From Alligator mississippiensis (Eukaryota > Chordata > Crocodylia > Alligatoridae): 64,000 nucleotides of DNA. Each line of letters starts with the position of its first letter. Within the stretch, counting starts at the first letter, position 1. The notes beneath the pieces were generated by a model. The model was not told the DNA's origin, did no database searches, and saw only the letters and a list, made by a program, of their open reading frames with translations. A program made the translations under genes and the position numbers. The DNA lies in the NCBI RefSeq assembly GCF_030867095.1, contig NC_081824.1, forward strand, positions 85,518,382 through 85,582,381, read 5' to 3'. Below, one piece after another: positions 45,371 to 58,799 of the stretch.

Positions 45371-47081
45371 CGCCTCTACACCAATACGGCTACAACCTGG
45401 ATACCTCAAAGTGCCAGGGAATGTAGGGTGCCGGGCATTTCTCATCATGAGGGATATTGTTTCACATGCAATGTTTCAAATCACTGCGGTTCTGGTATGG
45501 GATTTTTATCCTGCTCCCATGGGAGTAAAGGGGAAAGATCTGTCCCCTGGATTTAGAGGATCCCGATGTTCTTCCCAGTGATTTTTGCCATTAACCTCAT
45601 TGGGAGCAGCGGGACCTGGGTTTAAATCGGACGCTTGCTGCGGCTGGGGGGAAGTCCAATCACATCTGTGTAGCACTGCACGGGGAGCCCGGCGTGCACT
45701 GCAAGGAGCGGGGCAGCACATCTTCCACCCACGGATTGTTTGTGGGCAATTGAGGGAAAAAGGAGCTCCCGGGGTCTAGAGCAGTACAGGGCAGACTACC
45801 GGACCCGACTACAGAGATGATTCCCACGATTGTATCGGTGAAGCGTGGGTTTTCTTGAACGATAAAACACAATGGTCACATTTTGGTCACAGCCCAAAAA
45901 CCCAGCGGTGCCAGCCAGCCCTGCAGATTCATGATCTGTGAACCCCCGTTTTAGAATGGGAGCAATCTTTGAACGGAGAAAGAAACCCAACCAAAGCAAC
46001 CCCGTTTTAGCCAAGCCAACCCACACCCGCCCCGGCAAAGGAAAAGCTCAAGCCACAGATCTCTTAATTTTCTGTCCCTCTAAAAGTGGGGAATCGATGT
46101 GTGCAAAACTCGGGCACAAGTGGAGAATTCGAGTTGAGGTTGCTATTTCAAAATTCATTCACTTTATAGGGCTGATGCTTTTTTTTGATTGGTGCGGTGA
46201 GCCGCGATCTCAACTTCCTTCCCCTTTCTCCCCATGAGATTTGTGGTGGGGTTGGCACATTTTAATACCACCAGGGCCGTGCCTCTTAACAAAAAGGCGG
46301 CTGTCGATGTAGTTGTCAAATGCCTCTCAGCGCAGACGGTGAGATACCAGCTCCCCTGCAAGTGTCTCGACCCCCCGCCTGCGATCAGCAGAAAGGGACG
46401 AAGGGACCGCACTTGTCACGGGTTCCTCGCAAGTGGCTCCTGAGCCACGTTCAAAGCTGGGGCTAGTTTTTTTTCCCCAGCCCTGATGTTTGGCTTCCCC
46501 GAAGTACCTGCTCCTGGTGCCTGCTTATCTGAGCCCTGCCACTTCCCCACCATCAGGAAACTTTCCGTAAGCAGAAAGGCAGATCTGAGATCTCCAGTGC
46601 TATTAGGACCAGGCTACAGGAAAACCGGAGATCCCCACGTGTGTGTTCTGCCCGCTCCGGTACCCACCCAGCTGGGCTGAGACGCAGCTTCTGGTTTGTC
46701 CCTCCTAAGCCCTCGGTGGAAAGCCGGGCTGGGAGTGTGGACTCCAGTGCACTTAGTCACCTAACCAGCCGGAGGAGGCAGATCTGCAGCTCCGGGGCTG
46801 CAGCATCAGTAACAGCCGCAGCCGCAGCAGCTTTGCCTGCAGCGAGCGGAGCTCTCCCGGCAGGGATCGCTCCTGCGCCTCGCCCTCTGCGCTGCTCCCT
46901 TCGCCTCCTGCGGGTTGCTGCTGCCTAATTGGCTGGAGAAGCCGAGCTAGAGGCGTGCCCGCTGGGCTTGGAGGGGCCCGGGGGCGACTCGTTTGCCAGG
47001 TGTCAAACCCTATTCTGAGATCTCAGAGCTGAAGTTGCTAATGGTGGCCCCCTGCCAGGAAGGGAAGAGGGGCAAATGGAC
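45371..47081. other. Intergenic, no gene seen
   Basis: Mixed-composition DNA with a GC-rich stretch at about 46,640-46,990. Short ORFs on both strands lack recognisable domains. Confidence 0.45.
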
Positions 47082-47662
47082 GGGCCATCTACACGTTCAT
47101 TAGTGCGCTGTAATTAGCGTGCATTAAGTTTAGTACCTGTGAGTGCCTATACATGAACCCGGAGGCTGCTCCAATGCCCTGGAATTGCAGCCGGTGGGAG
47201 CAGACTCGATTCATCCAGTGGTGGAGTCTGGCAATTACCGTGTTCCTGCTGCCTGTGTTCCTCTCCTGTATCAGTGTCCCTGCTCTTAAACATGGGGCCG
47301 GTGGCTTAAACTAAAGCTCATTCTATAAGCTTCAGTTCAAATGTCCCCATTGCCATTTTTAAGCCTGGGGACACTGATATATGAGATATGGAGGTGCTTT
47401 AATTAGAGCCACTTTAATTAAAACACTCCCCCACTCGGCCCTGCCCCCCCCAAGCACAGGTAAAAGTGCCTTGTAATGACAGGTGCTAAATGCACCATAA
47501 CTGGAGCTACTGCAGTAGCACATATGAATGCTTTTTTGGTGACATTAGTGTGCATTAGACAAAGTCTACTGTGCATTAGTGCATTAGCATGTTTTTTTGC
47601 CAGCTGTGCTAATGTGCAAACATAGTCTAATACACATTAAGCATCTTGTGTAGATGTGCTGG
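47082..47662. mobile_element. DNA-transposon-like element with CATCTACAC ends, copy B
   Basis: Left end GGGCCATCTACACGTTCATT; right end CTTGTGTAGATGTGCTGG is its inverse. The interior repeats TGCATTAG and TAATGTGCA motifs as in copy A (28,920). No transposase. Confidence 0.72.
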
Positions 47663-50600
47663 TAGGATGTTTGTGCCCTCATTGAAAGAAGTTGCAGTCA
47701 AGGGCACAGATGAAAGTCCTCTTTGGAGCTTGTGGATAGGAAGGCTTGAAGTTGTTGAGAGCCACAGCATGCAAAAGGTTTATCTGCGTTAGTGTTAAAA
47801 CTGAAATTAGACCAAGTTCAGCAGCTGCCCCTGTGGCTGGGAGAAGGTTGAGGTCCACGGTATAGGAGAGGTAGCTTCTCATATAAATGGTTTTGCCCTT
47901 GGCTGGGTGGATTTCAACTCCTATGTTATTCCACGCATTTAGTGTTTGGCCCTGCTTCCTTTTGGTCCCATATCACATAGACACTGCACATTATGACCAG
48001 CTGATGATGGTCAGAGTTCAAAACAGCCTATTTATCACTTTGTTCTTCCATTGCTATGTACTGGAAAAAAAAAAGAGTTTGCTAGTGGTTAGAACTCATG
48101 GCTAGAAATGAGGCCTGTCTTTTGTTTTTCAGATTGGTTGTTTGTTTTCTCTCCTTCAAGATGATGGGATTGAGGTGACCAGTTTTTCACATTTTGTTTT
48201 GTATAAAGAGGAGTAAGAGAGTGTTTTGGGGAGAAAATGGAGTGGGAATAATGAAAAGCTAAATAAACTGTTCTTAAACATTGATGAAGAATGGGCCTGA
48301 AATTCTGAGTTTTCAGCCAAAAATGCATGGCTTGCAGATGCAGACATTCTTTATAGAAAAAATAACCTTGTGTGTCAACATCAGAATTTGTTATGGAAAA
48401 GAAGTTTTGATGGTCATTTTTTGACCAGCCCTAGCCATGTTGCAGAAATGTCCCCAAAATTCTATATATGCTACCTGGTAATCTATTAGGTAGGGTTGAA
48501 AAAATCCATCTCATGGAGAAGTTGCAGTTCATAAAACTCTATGATATGGTCTGTCTTTGATAGGAGCTCTGGAACGTATCTTATTTTCTCACATACCACA
48601 GACTTGCAAATAAGATACTTTGTTTTGGGAAGGCAGAATGAAAAAACAAATCTGGAGTCATGGCTGAACACTGACCTCAGGGAACAGACTGCCTGCTTCA
48701 GGCAAAAGCTAGTTTTAATCTTCTCATAGCCAGTGCTGCATTTGTAATTCAGCAGTGGTTGTGAGAGGGTTAAAACTGGACTCTGCCTCCGCTAAGTGCT
48801 GGGCTTGGAAAGAAGCAGATGGAAAGCATTACCTTGCTTCTATGCTTCTATTTTGGTGCAGAAATCACCTCCCCCCCAGGCATGTACCCCGATTCCACAC
48901 CACATAGAAAAAATGTGGGTGTGGTATGTGAGGAAATATTGTAGTTGCAAGTTGACTATGGTATACATATTGGAAAGCAGCATAGATTAATGGATAGGTT
49001 ACTGTACCAAGCCATGGGAAACTGGATTTCATTTTTGTCTTTTTCATATGCCTGCTTAATGATTTTGAGCAAATTTCTAAAGTTCCCAACTTTGCATGAT
49101 CAAACAAGTGATGTGATGTTGAGTACCTGCATTATCTATTGAAGACCATGACACTGAACACTCTGAGATGCAATATCAATTCCTATTGAATAAGATGATG
49201 GAGGTAATTTTCTGTAATGCAACTGTAGTTTGGTTTTTGTACTGTGGTTAATATAGTGATCACTTGGGACCTCTGGTACAAGGATTTACCTATCTGTGTA
49301 AAGGATGTAGAGGCCTAAGGACTTCTTGTTTTCACTTTGTGTTTTAAAAACTACCCAGTTAAAAATGTTACACATCTTCCCGCTCTCCTTGATTTCACTA
49401 GAAGAAGCCAGATGGATAATTCACTTGGGATGCCTGATATGGTATTTAACTAGAAATAATAATCCAGGTTGAAACCAGTCCATTTCCAAATATTGCCTTT
49501 TCTGTGTTTATGGATCTATTAAATATATTGCTCAGTCTTGGAAAACTATTGCAAGTTTGAAAATGTGATGGTATTATTAAGCATCTGTTCATAGTACTCT
49601 TATATCATGATGCGAAAATGTACTATAATTTACTTTCCATATGCATAAATGTCTTTGAATTGGTGTAGAAATACACTGGAAATATGTTTGTTATAGTTGT
49701 TACATTTGCAGTAGCAGTTAGGTTTACTTGTAAGGATGATTCACTTTATTGGTAAGCATTATCTTAAGGAAAAAAGCCCTGACCTAATAAATTGGCCAGA
49801 AAGCCTCAGGTGGAAATGTCTTTTGTGACAGAAGTTATGGAGAAGAAAGAAATCCAACAACAGTTAGCTTTAGGTCAGGAAATGGTGAAGGTCAAGGCTT
49901 GTTTTTAATCTTTTTGTTTTTTCCCTTAAAACCGGCAGAAGGAATGATTTTTAAACTTTTCTGTGAGCAGTTGTTTCCTGAATTATCACCTTAAGGTAAA
50001 CAGGAACATGTCAAGGTCAGGTTCAAGCTTGCTTGAGTTCACTGGACCATAGCAGATAAAATCTAGGAGCAACAAAATGCTTTCAGGTATGTTCAAAGTC
50101 AATCCAATGAGAAATGGTTCCTTACAGCATGTCGGATTTTATAAACTTGTTTTACAAGGAACAGGAAAAAGAAAATCCCTTAGCAGCTGAAAGATATAGC
50201 TGAAGAAATATGTTAGTAGGTTTGAAGTACATGTTCATCTATATTTAATGTTAGCATTTTGAAATACTAAAGTTCAGGGCATATTTTGAGCCAATATAAG
50301 GTTCCTTTGCATAGCTTTTTAGTGTTATGTATTATTTGGTATTTTAAGATGCACTGTAGGCTTTTATTTGTAAATTTTTAGAATATTTTGTTCTGCTACA
50401 AAATGATACACTTTGAAAGGTTAATAAAAGGCTTATATTCTCATTTTTTCATTTGCTTTTGTGTAGTATCGTATGGTACTGATTTAATTTGAAACTCATT
50501 TTGTTCTGTTTGAAATAAAATAGCAATTTCATGTATGTGAAGGGTGTGGTTGGGTTAACAAACTATAATCTTTTCATTTTGCTACTGTTGTGACTTCAGT

Positions 50601-52536
50601 GTAAATAATAAAAAATGTGTGGGGGAAACACAGAACTAGGGTATTCTTCTGGAAAAAAAATTGCACTCACATACTTGCGCTTATATATATATTGTGAAAT
50701 CTGCTTATGATTCATGGTCTTTTCACAATATATCATATAACTCTGGATCAGCAAAATGTCTTTCTAATAGACCCATTTTTGTCAATAAGACAGGGAAGGT
50801 GCTGCCCCATGCAGAAAAAAAGCTCAGTTCAAAACAAATCCATGCTATCTATCTGTGTAAAACATCCACCTTCCTACTTTACAGCTCTGCAAACTAAGTG
50901 CTGCTTTTTTTTCCCATAAGCCCCACAGCTAAGGGAGGAAGGGGCTAGTGGGGTCAGGTGCACCAAAAGTGTGTGTGTGTGGGAGGTGCTATAAACATGC
51001 ATTAAACATTGTTCTAGACTTAGGTAAGAACAAATCCATATACCTTTGCAATTGCACCCACTAGTACTGCCTTCAAATACTGAAGGAAAAAGCAGAGGGC
51101 AGCTGTTCAGTGATACCACCTATGCTTTACTTAACATCTTGGTAGCTACTATAATTGCACGCTTGGTTTTAAAAAGGAGCTTCAGAGTTAGTGTCCTACC
51201 TACTGTTGCTTATTTTACAGTTGGCACATGCAGGAAATTGTGCCTCTTCCTGTCTTTTTCTTTAGAAAAGTGTCATCAATGTACAACTACTCATAAAACT
51301 GCATACTTAAGAAAAGAAAACATCCCCCCCTCAAAAAACAAAACAAAAAGCCCTCACTCTGTTGGCTATAAAAAGAAGACTGAGGCATATACAGATCAGC
51401 AAGGGAGCCATATACAATCTTTGGCAGGGCATGAATAGCAATTCTGTTCTACACTGAGGGCAGGATGTAGTCCAGTTTAGTAATGTCCTTTTAGCCAAGA
51501 GTTCGTGAGGACAACTGGACCACTTTTTAGCCCCAAATTCACAGGGTAACTAATCTGACATTTAAAACAATTGAAATGGGTATTCTTTAGCCTGATGTTG
51601 GAAGCAGCCGTTCTGAATGCAATGCCTCTTGGATGAAGGGAATATAGAAATCTAACTTTTGTTAACTTCTAGTTTGATTTAATGCTGGTCTAACTGTCAA
51701 AAGAAACAGTTTAATATGTTTAATATAATCAGTGGTCAGTCAACGACTACTAAAGCACAGTGTGGCATACAGTCAGAGTAGACTGTCCAGTTTGTCTTGG
51801 ATTAGAACTTTTTGCATTGGCCACTCACATTTCTTCACTTTTCAGCAAGATGGCCACATTCAGCAGCAGGTCTAGAAATGTCAACTTTAATTACATTAAA
51901 ATATAAATTTTCCAGCTTCTTTCTTTTGACTAGTTGCTTCTACTTTGATTTGTGGACCTATCAAATCTGTGGACCTATATAATATGGTTGTAATTTTCTT
52001 TAAAAAAAAAAAATCTTGCTTATACTTATTATATAAGTATTTCCATATGTGGGGAAATAGATTACAAGAGCAGCACTGATATTTGTATAGTTAACAGAAT
52101 AATAGCTAATTGAATATGGGGGTGTTTGTGCTCTTACCTTCTGATATAGAAATAGCAGTTTCTAAAATTATTTTTATTTCTGCCCAAAGGAAAAGACAGT
52201 ACACTGAACACATGGCTACTTCACTAGTGTCCTAGCCAGTGTCTGAAATTGTCTGTTAAAGGTGGTTGTATTATTATTCAGTCTTCTTGTTTAAAGACCA
52301 TACATGGACTCATCTTTAGTGGAAAGTGTTGGTTGATTGCATGTGCCTGAGTTTGACATCCAGGAGTCCAACAATGAGCATGAAATATGCTTGCTGAGTT
52401 CAGGACCAACAAACAAAATGGGCTTTGTAAGTTTTAAAAAAGTGAAATTTTACAATGGGAAGGAGAAACTTCCAATCCTTATTTGATGAGTGACAAGATG
52501 TTGGTTACAGCTTGAGCAGAAATGACCTGTTGTTAG
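47663..52536. other. AT-rich intergenic, no gene seen
   Basis: About 4.9 kb of AT-rich sequence with only short ORFs on both strands. No transposon termini or gene motifs recognised. Confidence 0.5.
52532..52536. repeat. 5-bp target duplication, left copy (GTTAG)
   Basis: GTTAG immediately precedes the LTR and is repeated exactly at 53,389-53,393. Confidence 0.85.
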
Positions 52537-53388
52537 TGTCACAACCCAAGGGTGTGATTTTTGTTTTGTGAGTGCTTCAGCACTGCTAAATTGTTCCCGC
52601 TAAATTGCAGCTTCTTTGCATGGTGGAGTTTTCTGCTGCAGAGGAGAACCCCGGTGCAAAAGAATTCCCGCCACCAGTAGCTTTCTTTGCAGGGTGCATT
52701 TCTTTGTTGCAGCACAGAAATGCACGTTGCAAGGAGTTCCCGCCATTCGTATTCAAATTTGTGCCCCACCATTGGCTAGATCTAAATTATTCACACGTGG
52801 CGGCTAGTGATTGACTTGCTAGCCATATAAAAAGCTTGAGTGGTTTCCGCCCAAGTTGGAGGACTCCACGAACACCAGGAGGAGGAGGCTTCACACTGTG
52901 TGAAGATCTCTAAGCGCTGCAGAGTCTATCGGACCCAGCGTATTTCAAGCAGGCAACAGGGGTCTGATCAGCCTCTAGCCTCTCCCTGACACCGAGCACA
53001 ATCCTCGACGTATCCCTCTTCCCTGTGCGCAAAAGGATCCACGGAGCCTAGCAAACTTCGTGTGAGTCTATTCAGAGCTCTTTACTTCGAGTACTTTCTT
53101 CGGTTGGCGCGACGGGCTCACCGTTTAGAGCCTCCAACCGGATGGGCTAGAAGAATGTTCACGGGAAGGAACTCTAGTCCGCCTCCCTTCTTTTCTATCT
53201 GCAACTCAAGCAAGTTTTCCTGCCTGCACCGCGACCATCTTCGGTGTAAGTAAACAATCTTAAACAACCATTAAGCGTCCGTGCCTAATTCTAGCGTGCC
53301 GCCTGTTTTCTCCGACCCAGCATGCCCGGGCTGCTGGCCACAGCCCGCGCGGCGCAAAAAAGGGCCCGGATCGCTCCTGACCCGCACA
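52537..53388 (+). mobile_element. Solo LTR of an endogenous retrovirus
   Basis: It begins TGTCACAACC and ends CCCGCACA (TG...CA) and is flanked by the exact 5-bp duplication GTTAG. A TATA box (TATAAAAA, 52,826-52,833) lies about 290 bp in, giving a U3-R-U5 order on the plus strand. GC composition rises sharply after it, unlike the AT-rich surroundings. Two direct repeats with a 71-bp period lie in the U3 part. No internal retroviral genes are next to it, so it is a recombined solo LTR. A 5-bp duplication is typical of some retrovirus classes but does not decide the class. Confidence 0.9.
52614..52755 (+). repeat. 71-bp direct repeats in the LTR U3 region
   Basis: CTTTGCATGGTG starts at 52,614 and CTTTGCAGGGTG at 52,685. 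Each copy ends in GAATTCCCGCCA or GAGTTCCCGCCA. The motif TTCCCGC also occurs just upstream (52,594-52,600). This is the layout of U3 enhancer repeats; TTCCCGCC resembles E2F sites. Confidence 0.8.
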
Positions 53389-53393
53389 GTTAG

Positions 53394-54304
53394 ATCATGT
53401 GTTTAACATTTGTAAAATAAAAATTCTAGACAAATATATGATGGTGCAGGTAAGTAGGTATTTTGCATAGCAGACTAATAATTTGCATTACCAGAATGAA
53501 AAATATTTAACAACTTTAGCTCTGGAAATGTGTAGCTCTTCTATATATGTTTAATTTTCCACACTTCCTAGGAGTTCCTACTCCCCAGTATTTGCTTTTA
53601 ATTAGGTAACCCGGAAATAAGTGAATTTTGATAAAGTAATAAAAGTGATAAATTAACATAAATCCTTAATTAGAAAGGTTTCTTAGCCTGTTTCTTGCTT
53701 TTTAAACTAGTTTGGTCAATCACACCATTTTAAAATGAAAGCTGTTTGGAAGAAAAGTAAAATTTGCTTTAAAATATATATATATGTATGTTACTAAGTG
53801 TGTTACTAAAATTCATCATATATGAAAAGGAACAAGCAGACTCTTTTTACCTTTAAAATGCCTTCCAGTTTTATGCAGCAGATGGTGCTAGATTGTGAAT
53901 ATGTCAATTTGATTTATTTATATCTTGAATGTATGATGCAAGACGTGGCATGTACAATGTATACATTATGCAACACAGTGATCTGCAGAAAGCCATTGGC
54001 CTTGGTACATTTTGTTGCATACATTCCTTTCTGGACACTTCCTGTGTATTGAAGGGTGACCTATTCCAAGACATTCAGAATTCTTTTTTATTTACAATAC
54101 TTATAAAATATACTGAAAAGGAGAAGGAGCTGAATAGCAGCACAGATAACAAAAAGGAACCTTTTATCTACAGATGTATAGGATGCACATTGGCAGTGTG
54201 AGCTAGATTATTATTATTTTTTTGCTAGTTAACTATCATGCTGGAGTGACCCTCTCTGGAAGTAAAAGAGCTACAGATTGAATTGTGCATGACTGCCATA
54301 GCGT
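53394..54304. other. Intergenic, no gene seen
   Basis: AT-rich DNA. The ORFs at 53,822-54,201 have no recognised motif. Confidence 0.5.
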
Positions 54305-54415
54305 AGAAGGCAAGGATTTTTTTGTTAGTGTCTTTTATTACACTACATAGACAAAATTTCAGGTGCAAAGTGCTCTTCCTCAGTTCACTGTATGCCTGAA
54401 GGTTTGTCTAACGTC
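54305..54415. mobile_element. Half copy of the foldback repeat family
   Basis: AAGGCAAGGATTTTTTTGTT, then GTGTCTTTTATTACACTAC and a GTGCTCTTCCTCAGTTCAC stretch, correspond to the left arm of the element at 23,789. The opposite arm is missing. Confidence 0.65.
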
Positions 54416-54529
54416 TCTTCCCAAATGGTCACCAAGTATACCCCCCCTCCCCAAAATCCATTATTGTATATGATGGTCCACATCATAGCTACAATAATGC
54501 TCCAGTCCTGCTACTGCCATAATCTATGC

Positions 54530-54764
54530 CAGCGGGGGCCAACCTTTTGCAGGTGTGCCACAAGATAAGGGCCACACCTTCTCTGAGTGCTACTCTGATC
54601 CCCTTCCCCATGCCCAATCTGTTGCTCAGCTTGCTGCTCCCTACCCTGTGCTTTCTGCTTGATCTGATGCTCTGCTTTCTGCTCCTTCACTGATCTGCCA
54701 CATGCCACACACAGAGGGTGCCTGAGTCACTTCCTGCACACATGCTGCAGGTTGGCCATCCCTG
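54530..54764. mobile_element. hAT-like element with CAGSGRTGGCCAACC ends
   Basis: Left end CAGCGGGGGCCAACCTTTTG and right end TGCAGGTTGGCCATCCCTG are inverted repeats. It is 235 bp. The left flank ATCTATGC has TA at the centre, but the right flank (CCTAGGCT) matches only if shifted by one base, so the duplication is unresolved. Confidence 0.75.
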
Positions 54765-55019
54765 CCTAGGCTGTCACATGGCTTTCTAACATTGCTTTCT
54801 CATTGCTTTCACCCTCAGGACAAACATTTGGTAGAAAATGGACACTTCTACTTATATCATACATCTGTCCTCTGACAAGTTTAGGCTTGCAAGCTGAGTT
54901 TTGCAAAGGATTCCACGGAAGTCAAGCGCTTAGCTGTTACTGAAATTCAATATAGCAGGTAACCTCATGAGGCTCCTTCGAAGATACTAGCTGCGTTACC
55001 TTGTAAATGTTGTAGAGGT

Positions 55020-55440
55020 CAGGGCTGTCCAACTTCCGGCTCATGGGATGGCTCCAGGCTGCAATGTGTTAATTTATGGTCTGTAGGCTCCCACCCAGGT
55101 GCTAATCCCCCACCAATCCAGCTGCTGCCATATAAGATCTCTGAGCTTCCCCTCTCTCCTTTGGTTTGAACTTCCTGTTCTGGCCCTTGGGCATAGGGTA
55201 GTGTAGCCTGAGAGCCCTATGCAGTGAGAGGTCACTCATGCGGCATGGTGAGGGGAGGCATTCATATGGTGTAGGAGGGGATGAGGCACCTGCAGCACAG
55301 CTGGGGGCTCTCGTGGCATACTGCCCAGGGGGCCTGTGGCCTGTATGGGTGTGACCCTGGGCTGCTCTCATGATGGGCACTTCTGTTATAGATAGTAGGT
55401 ACTGGCTCTGACCCTTCATTAGGATCTGCTAGGTTCTGCT
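55020..55440. mobile_element. Probable hAT-like element, left end only
   Basis: CAGGGCTGTCCAACTTCCGG is a typical hAT left end, and GCTCCAGGCTGC follows as in related elements. No inverted right end was found, so the right border is a guess. Confidence 0.45.
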
Positions 55441-56106
55441 CTGTAGAGGAACATCTGGATTTGGATAGCCTGGAGAGGGGCTAGAAGGATGCAGTTCATT
55501 CTCCATACCCAAATCTCATGTTAAAAGTGGCACTGTCATTGTAGCCTTTTCAGTGGTTTTGTACTGACTAGCGTCTGTACTAGGAAAAGTCTCAGGGCCT
55601 GGGGTCAGTGGCTAGCTATAGATATTCTGAGGTGGGGGGATGGGAACTCTACTGTACAAATGGAAAACAATCTAGGAAATATGTACAAGCTGTTCATCAG
55701 TTTTTAACCCATCATCTACTTTCTGGAAGTGGGGTTGATCAGGGTTTCTAACTGGTTGGGTGTAGGTGAGAATTATTAGGCTTGTGAATCAGTAAAGTGG
55801 ATATATGTGAGGTTTTGTGGTTCAAGGACAGATTTTTCTTAATCTCTTGAGAAAAGCAATTGTTAAAATAGCTGATGAAAGCTTAATCATTAAGCATAGT
55901 CTATATCAGTCTTTTCCAGGTGGGTTTCTTTTGATGAAATTGCCCAGAAGTAAGACCTCAGTCACAATAGTGGCATAATGACTCCACAGATGGGAAAACA
56001 AAATTAAAATAGTCTTGAGGTTTGGATCACCTGAATCATCCTCTCAGCAAGACAATGAAAGTATTGCTCAACTCTAGTCTGATAAAGCATTTAAGTATCA
56101 TTTCAC
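55441..56106. other. Intergenic, no gene seen
   Basis: Nothing recognised. Confidence 0.5.
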
Positions 56107-56345
56107 ATGCACAACATTTTTCAAGGTACCTCTCTGGATTTAGCTTTCCACATTAAATTCAAGCTCCTGGTTCTTTCCTTCAAGGCCCTGCACAAATTGG
56201 CTCCCATCTGTCTGTCTGCATTTTCTAGTCCGTTTCTTGCCTGCTTTGCTCTGCCCATGCTGCCTCTTTTCCTACTCCATGCTCTGATTTTTTTCCATGT
56301 GGATCCATTTTCTTTTGCAGAAAAAGTCCTTGATTTGGGGTTTTA
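56107..56345 (+). mobile_element. LINE reverse-transcriptase C-terminal relic (L2-like)
   Basis: The ORF contains IKFKLLVLSFKALHKLAPICLS, matching the IKFKILxLTYKALHGLAPxYLS signature near the C-terminus of L2-type LINE ORFs. The remainder is diverged. Class is a best guess. Confidence 0.55.
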
Positions 56346-58190
56346 ATTCTCCTTTTGCAGAGTATGAAAGAAGATTCTGCCCTTGAAGTCAATGGAGTTA
56401 TTTTGGTATAACATACAAAGTAGGAAGAGAATCAGGCCAATCATGCATTCATGTTTTATATTTTGTGTATGAAGATTTACTCAAATAGGGGTCAGATTGA
56501 ACTAGCTAGTTGGCATGTGAATCACCTACATGCTCATCTACTGAAAAAAACTCTACTGTCATTTGCTCAGTGTAGAGCAAACTAAAGTATCCAGTGAAAC
56601 AGGCTCCATATTGCTAATGTCTGAAATGTTTTTAAGTTCTGCTTCTAGGGGCTGTGGACTCTTGGAATAGGAGCATTTGAGTTCTGTCATCCTGAAACTA
56701 GAAGTGACCATGATGGTGCAGTATAGTGATAGTTATAATCTGGAACATTTTTTGTTATATGTGTGGCAGAATAAGTGTGACATTTTACAGTTGGGTATTG
56801 AAAGGAAAAGATTTTTTGGAAGACCTAGGGCTTTCAGGGGTGGATGAATGCTGTGAACAGACATAGACTTTTAAAGACAGTGAACCAATGAACTACTACT
56901 TAACTGTGGTTACAACTAAAGAAAATACATTTATCTCTTTATTATTTGTGGTCTAGAGATTTCCTTCTTGTTTTGGGGAAAACAAATGAAATCTAATTTA
57001 ATCCAAATCCATGTATTTCGTGAGAGCTTTTGTACTGACTTCGCTTCTGCCTGACCCTGTGACCCTAGTGAAAGAACAATGTTTATTGATTTGTAATGGT
57101 GCCCAATGATATGGTGAGAGCACACCACTTAACTATTAAATACTTGGAAATCCTTGTGTGTGATTACTTGATCTTAAGTACATCCTGAACCTAAAAGTTA
57201 TGTAGGTCACAAATGTTCAAGTGATTCTTCACATTTAGTAATAAGGATAATGTCATTAGTTAGTACCACTTGTTTTATCTAGTGTCTTTATTTCCCATTT
57301 GAGGAACAATTAGATTATCCGTACCATAACCCAAGGTTTAGAGCAGTCTCTGGTAAACTTGGAATTTAAAGACCATTAATAAAATCAGCAAACTTATTTA
57401 GAGACTTCTTCAAAGCTTAAAACAGCAGCTGATGTTCTCATAATTTTTCAAGAAAACTGTTCAAATGGGATGGTTTGTGCAAAGCTACCCAGAATACTCT
57501 TAACAACCATCAACCTTGCCTCCACAGCTCTCCCACACGGTAATTTTTGTTTCTCTGACTGAGAACCACATCAGTCTATTAATATGCTCTATTATACATG
57601 ACATTCTACCACAGCAGAAGCAAACAGACATGCAGCTCTCTCAGTTTTGCTGGCTTAAGAGGTAGTGATAAAGGGTACATGCACATGTTCATCTTACTTT
57701 AAGAGACATAATCATAGATCAGGTTCTGCTTGTGTAGATGTTTTAGCAGTGCCAGGAGGCATGCTGGGAACCCAATGAAGTAAATTAGGGTGGGGGAGGA
57801 GGAGAGTGGGATTGGAGAGAGTAGTGGGTCTGTGGTGGGGGGTTGGCAGGACTGGGGGTGGCTGGTGGGTCTGCAGAGTTGTGTGGGGGTTTGTCTGTCT
57901 GGGAGTGGGAGTGGGCTAAAAATAGCCTGGTCAGTGGTGGTGGGGGAGGTAGGGGGTAGTCCTGGGGCTTGGGTGAGTGTCTGGGTTTTCCAACTGCTTA
58001 CCCAAATGTGTACAGATATTCTTTAGATTCGGCTAGCTATTTTTTGTCCTATTTAACCTCCCTGAATGTCTGTACACATCAGCACTTGGATCAACCTAAT
58101 CCTAGCTTGCCTGAGTGTACCCTAACCTGTTTTACCACTAGATAGCAAGAAGATGGGTTTTCTAGTGTCCCTCTTAGCCTTGCTTCCTTA
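56346..58190. other. Intergenic, no gene seen
   Basis: AT-rich, with a G-rich tract (GGGG-TGG repeats) at about 57,790-57,975 that produces a Gly/Val/Trp-rich ORF. Confidence 0.5.
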
Positions 58191-58799
58191 GTGCCTTCTG
58201 GAATAGAACTTGTTGTATCTCCTGGGAAATTTATCCAAGGAAAACAAAAAGCTCTGGCCTTTACTTCTGCTCATCACAGGTCAGGCAGGAAGACCACCAA
58301 GGTTTTTGTCATCATTTCATGTCACACAAAGGAAGGAATGGATACTTACCGCCTCAGAGTTGTCCACGTTGAACGCCTAATGGCATTGGGTCCTTGGGAG
58401 GTACATGGTGTCATAGCACCAAATTTGTACTTGCATTGTGTCTCTTGTCCACATTGCCCTGCTGTATGAAGTAGCTTACTAGAAAGGTCATTTACTAGAA
58501 CTGTGTGAGACGGGCTGCAGTGAGTATAGCTCTAAGAGATGAATAGTTGGAGCAATGTGGTATGTAATATGGTACAATCACTTGCTCAGCACTGCTGGAG
58601 GAAGAAGAAATCTAGGACCCAAATCAGGTTGGCCTGCCTTGGGACCATCTCCAGAGTGTCTGCTACAGGTTCTAGGTACAGAAGAAAAATATGCGCTAGT
58701 GGATGAAGATAATGCTACAGATATGGGATAATCAGCAGGGGTGAGAAAGGCCATTTTTCTAAATTGTGTGTAAAGCTGGCCCAGGGCTGTAGAGGAAGA

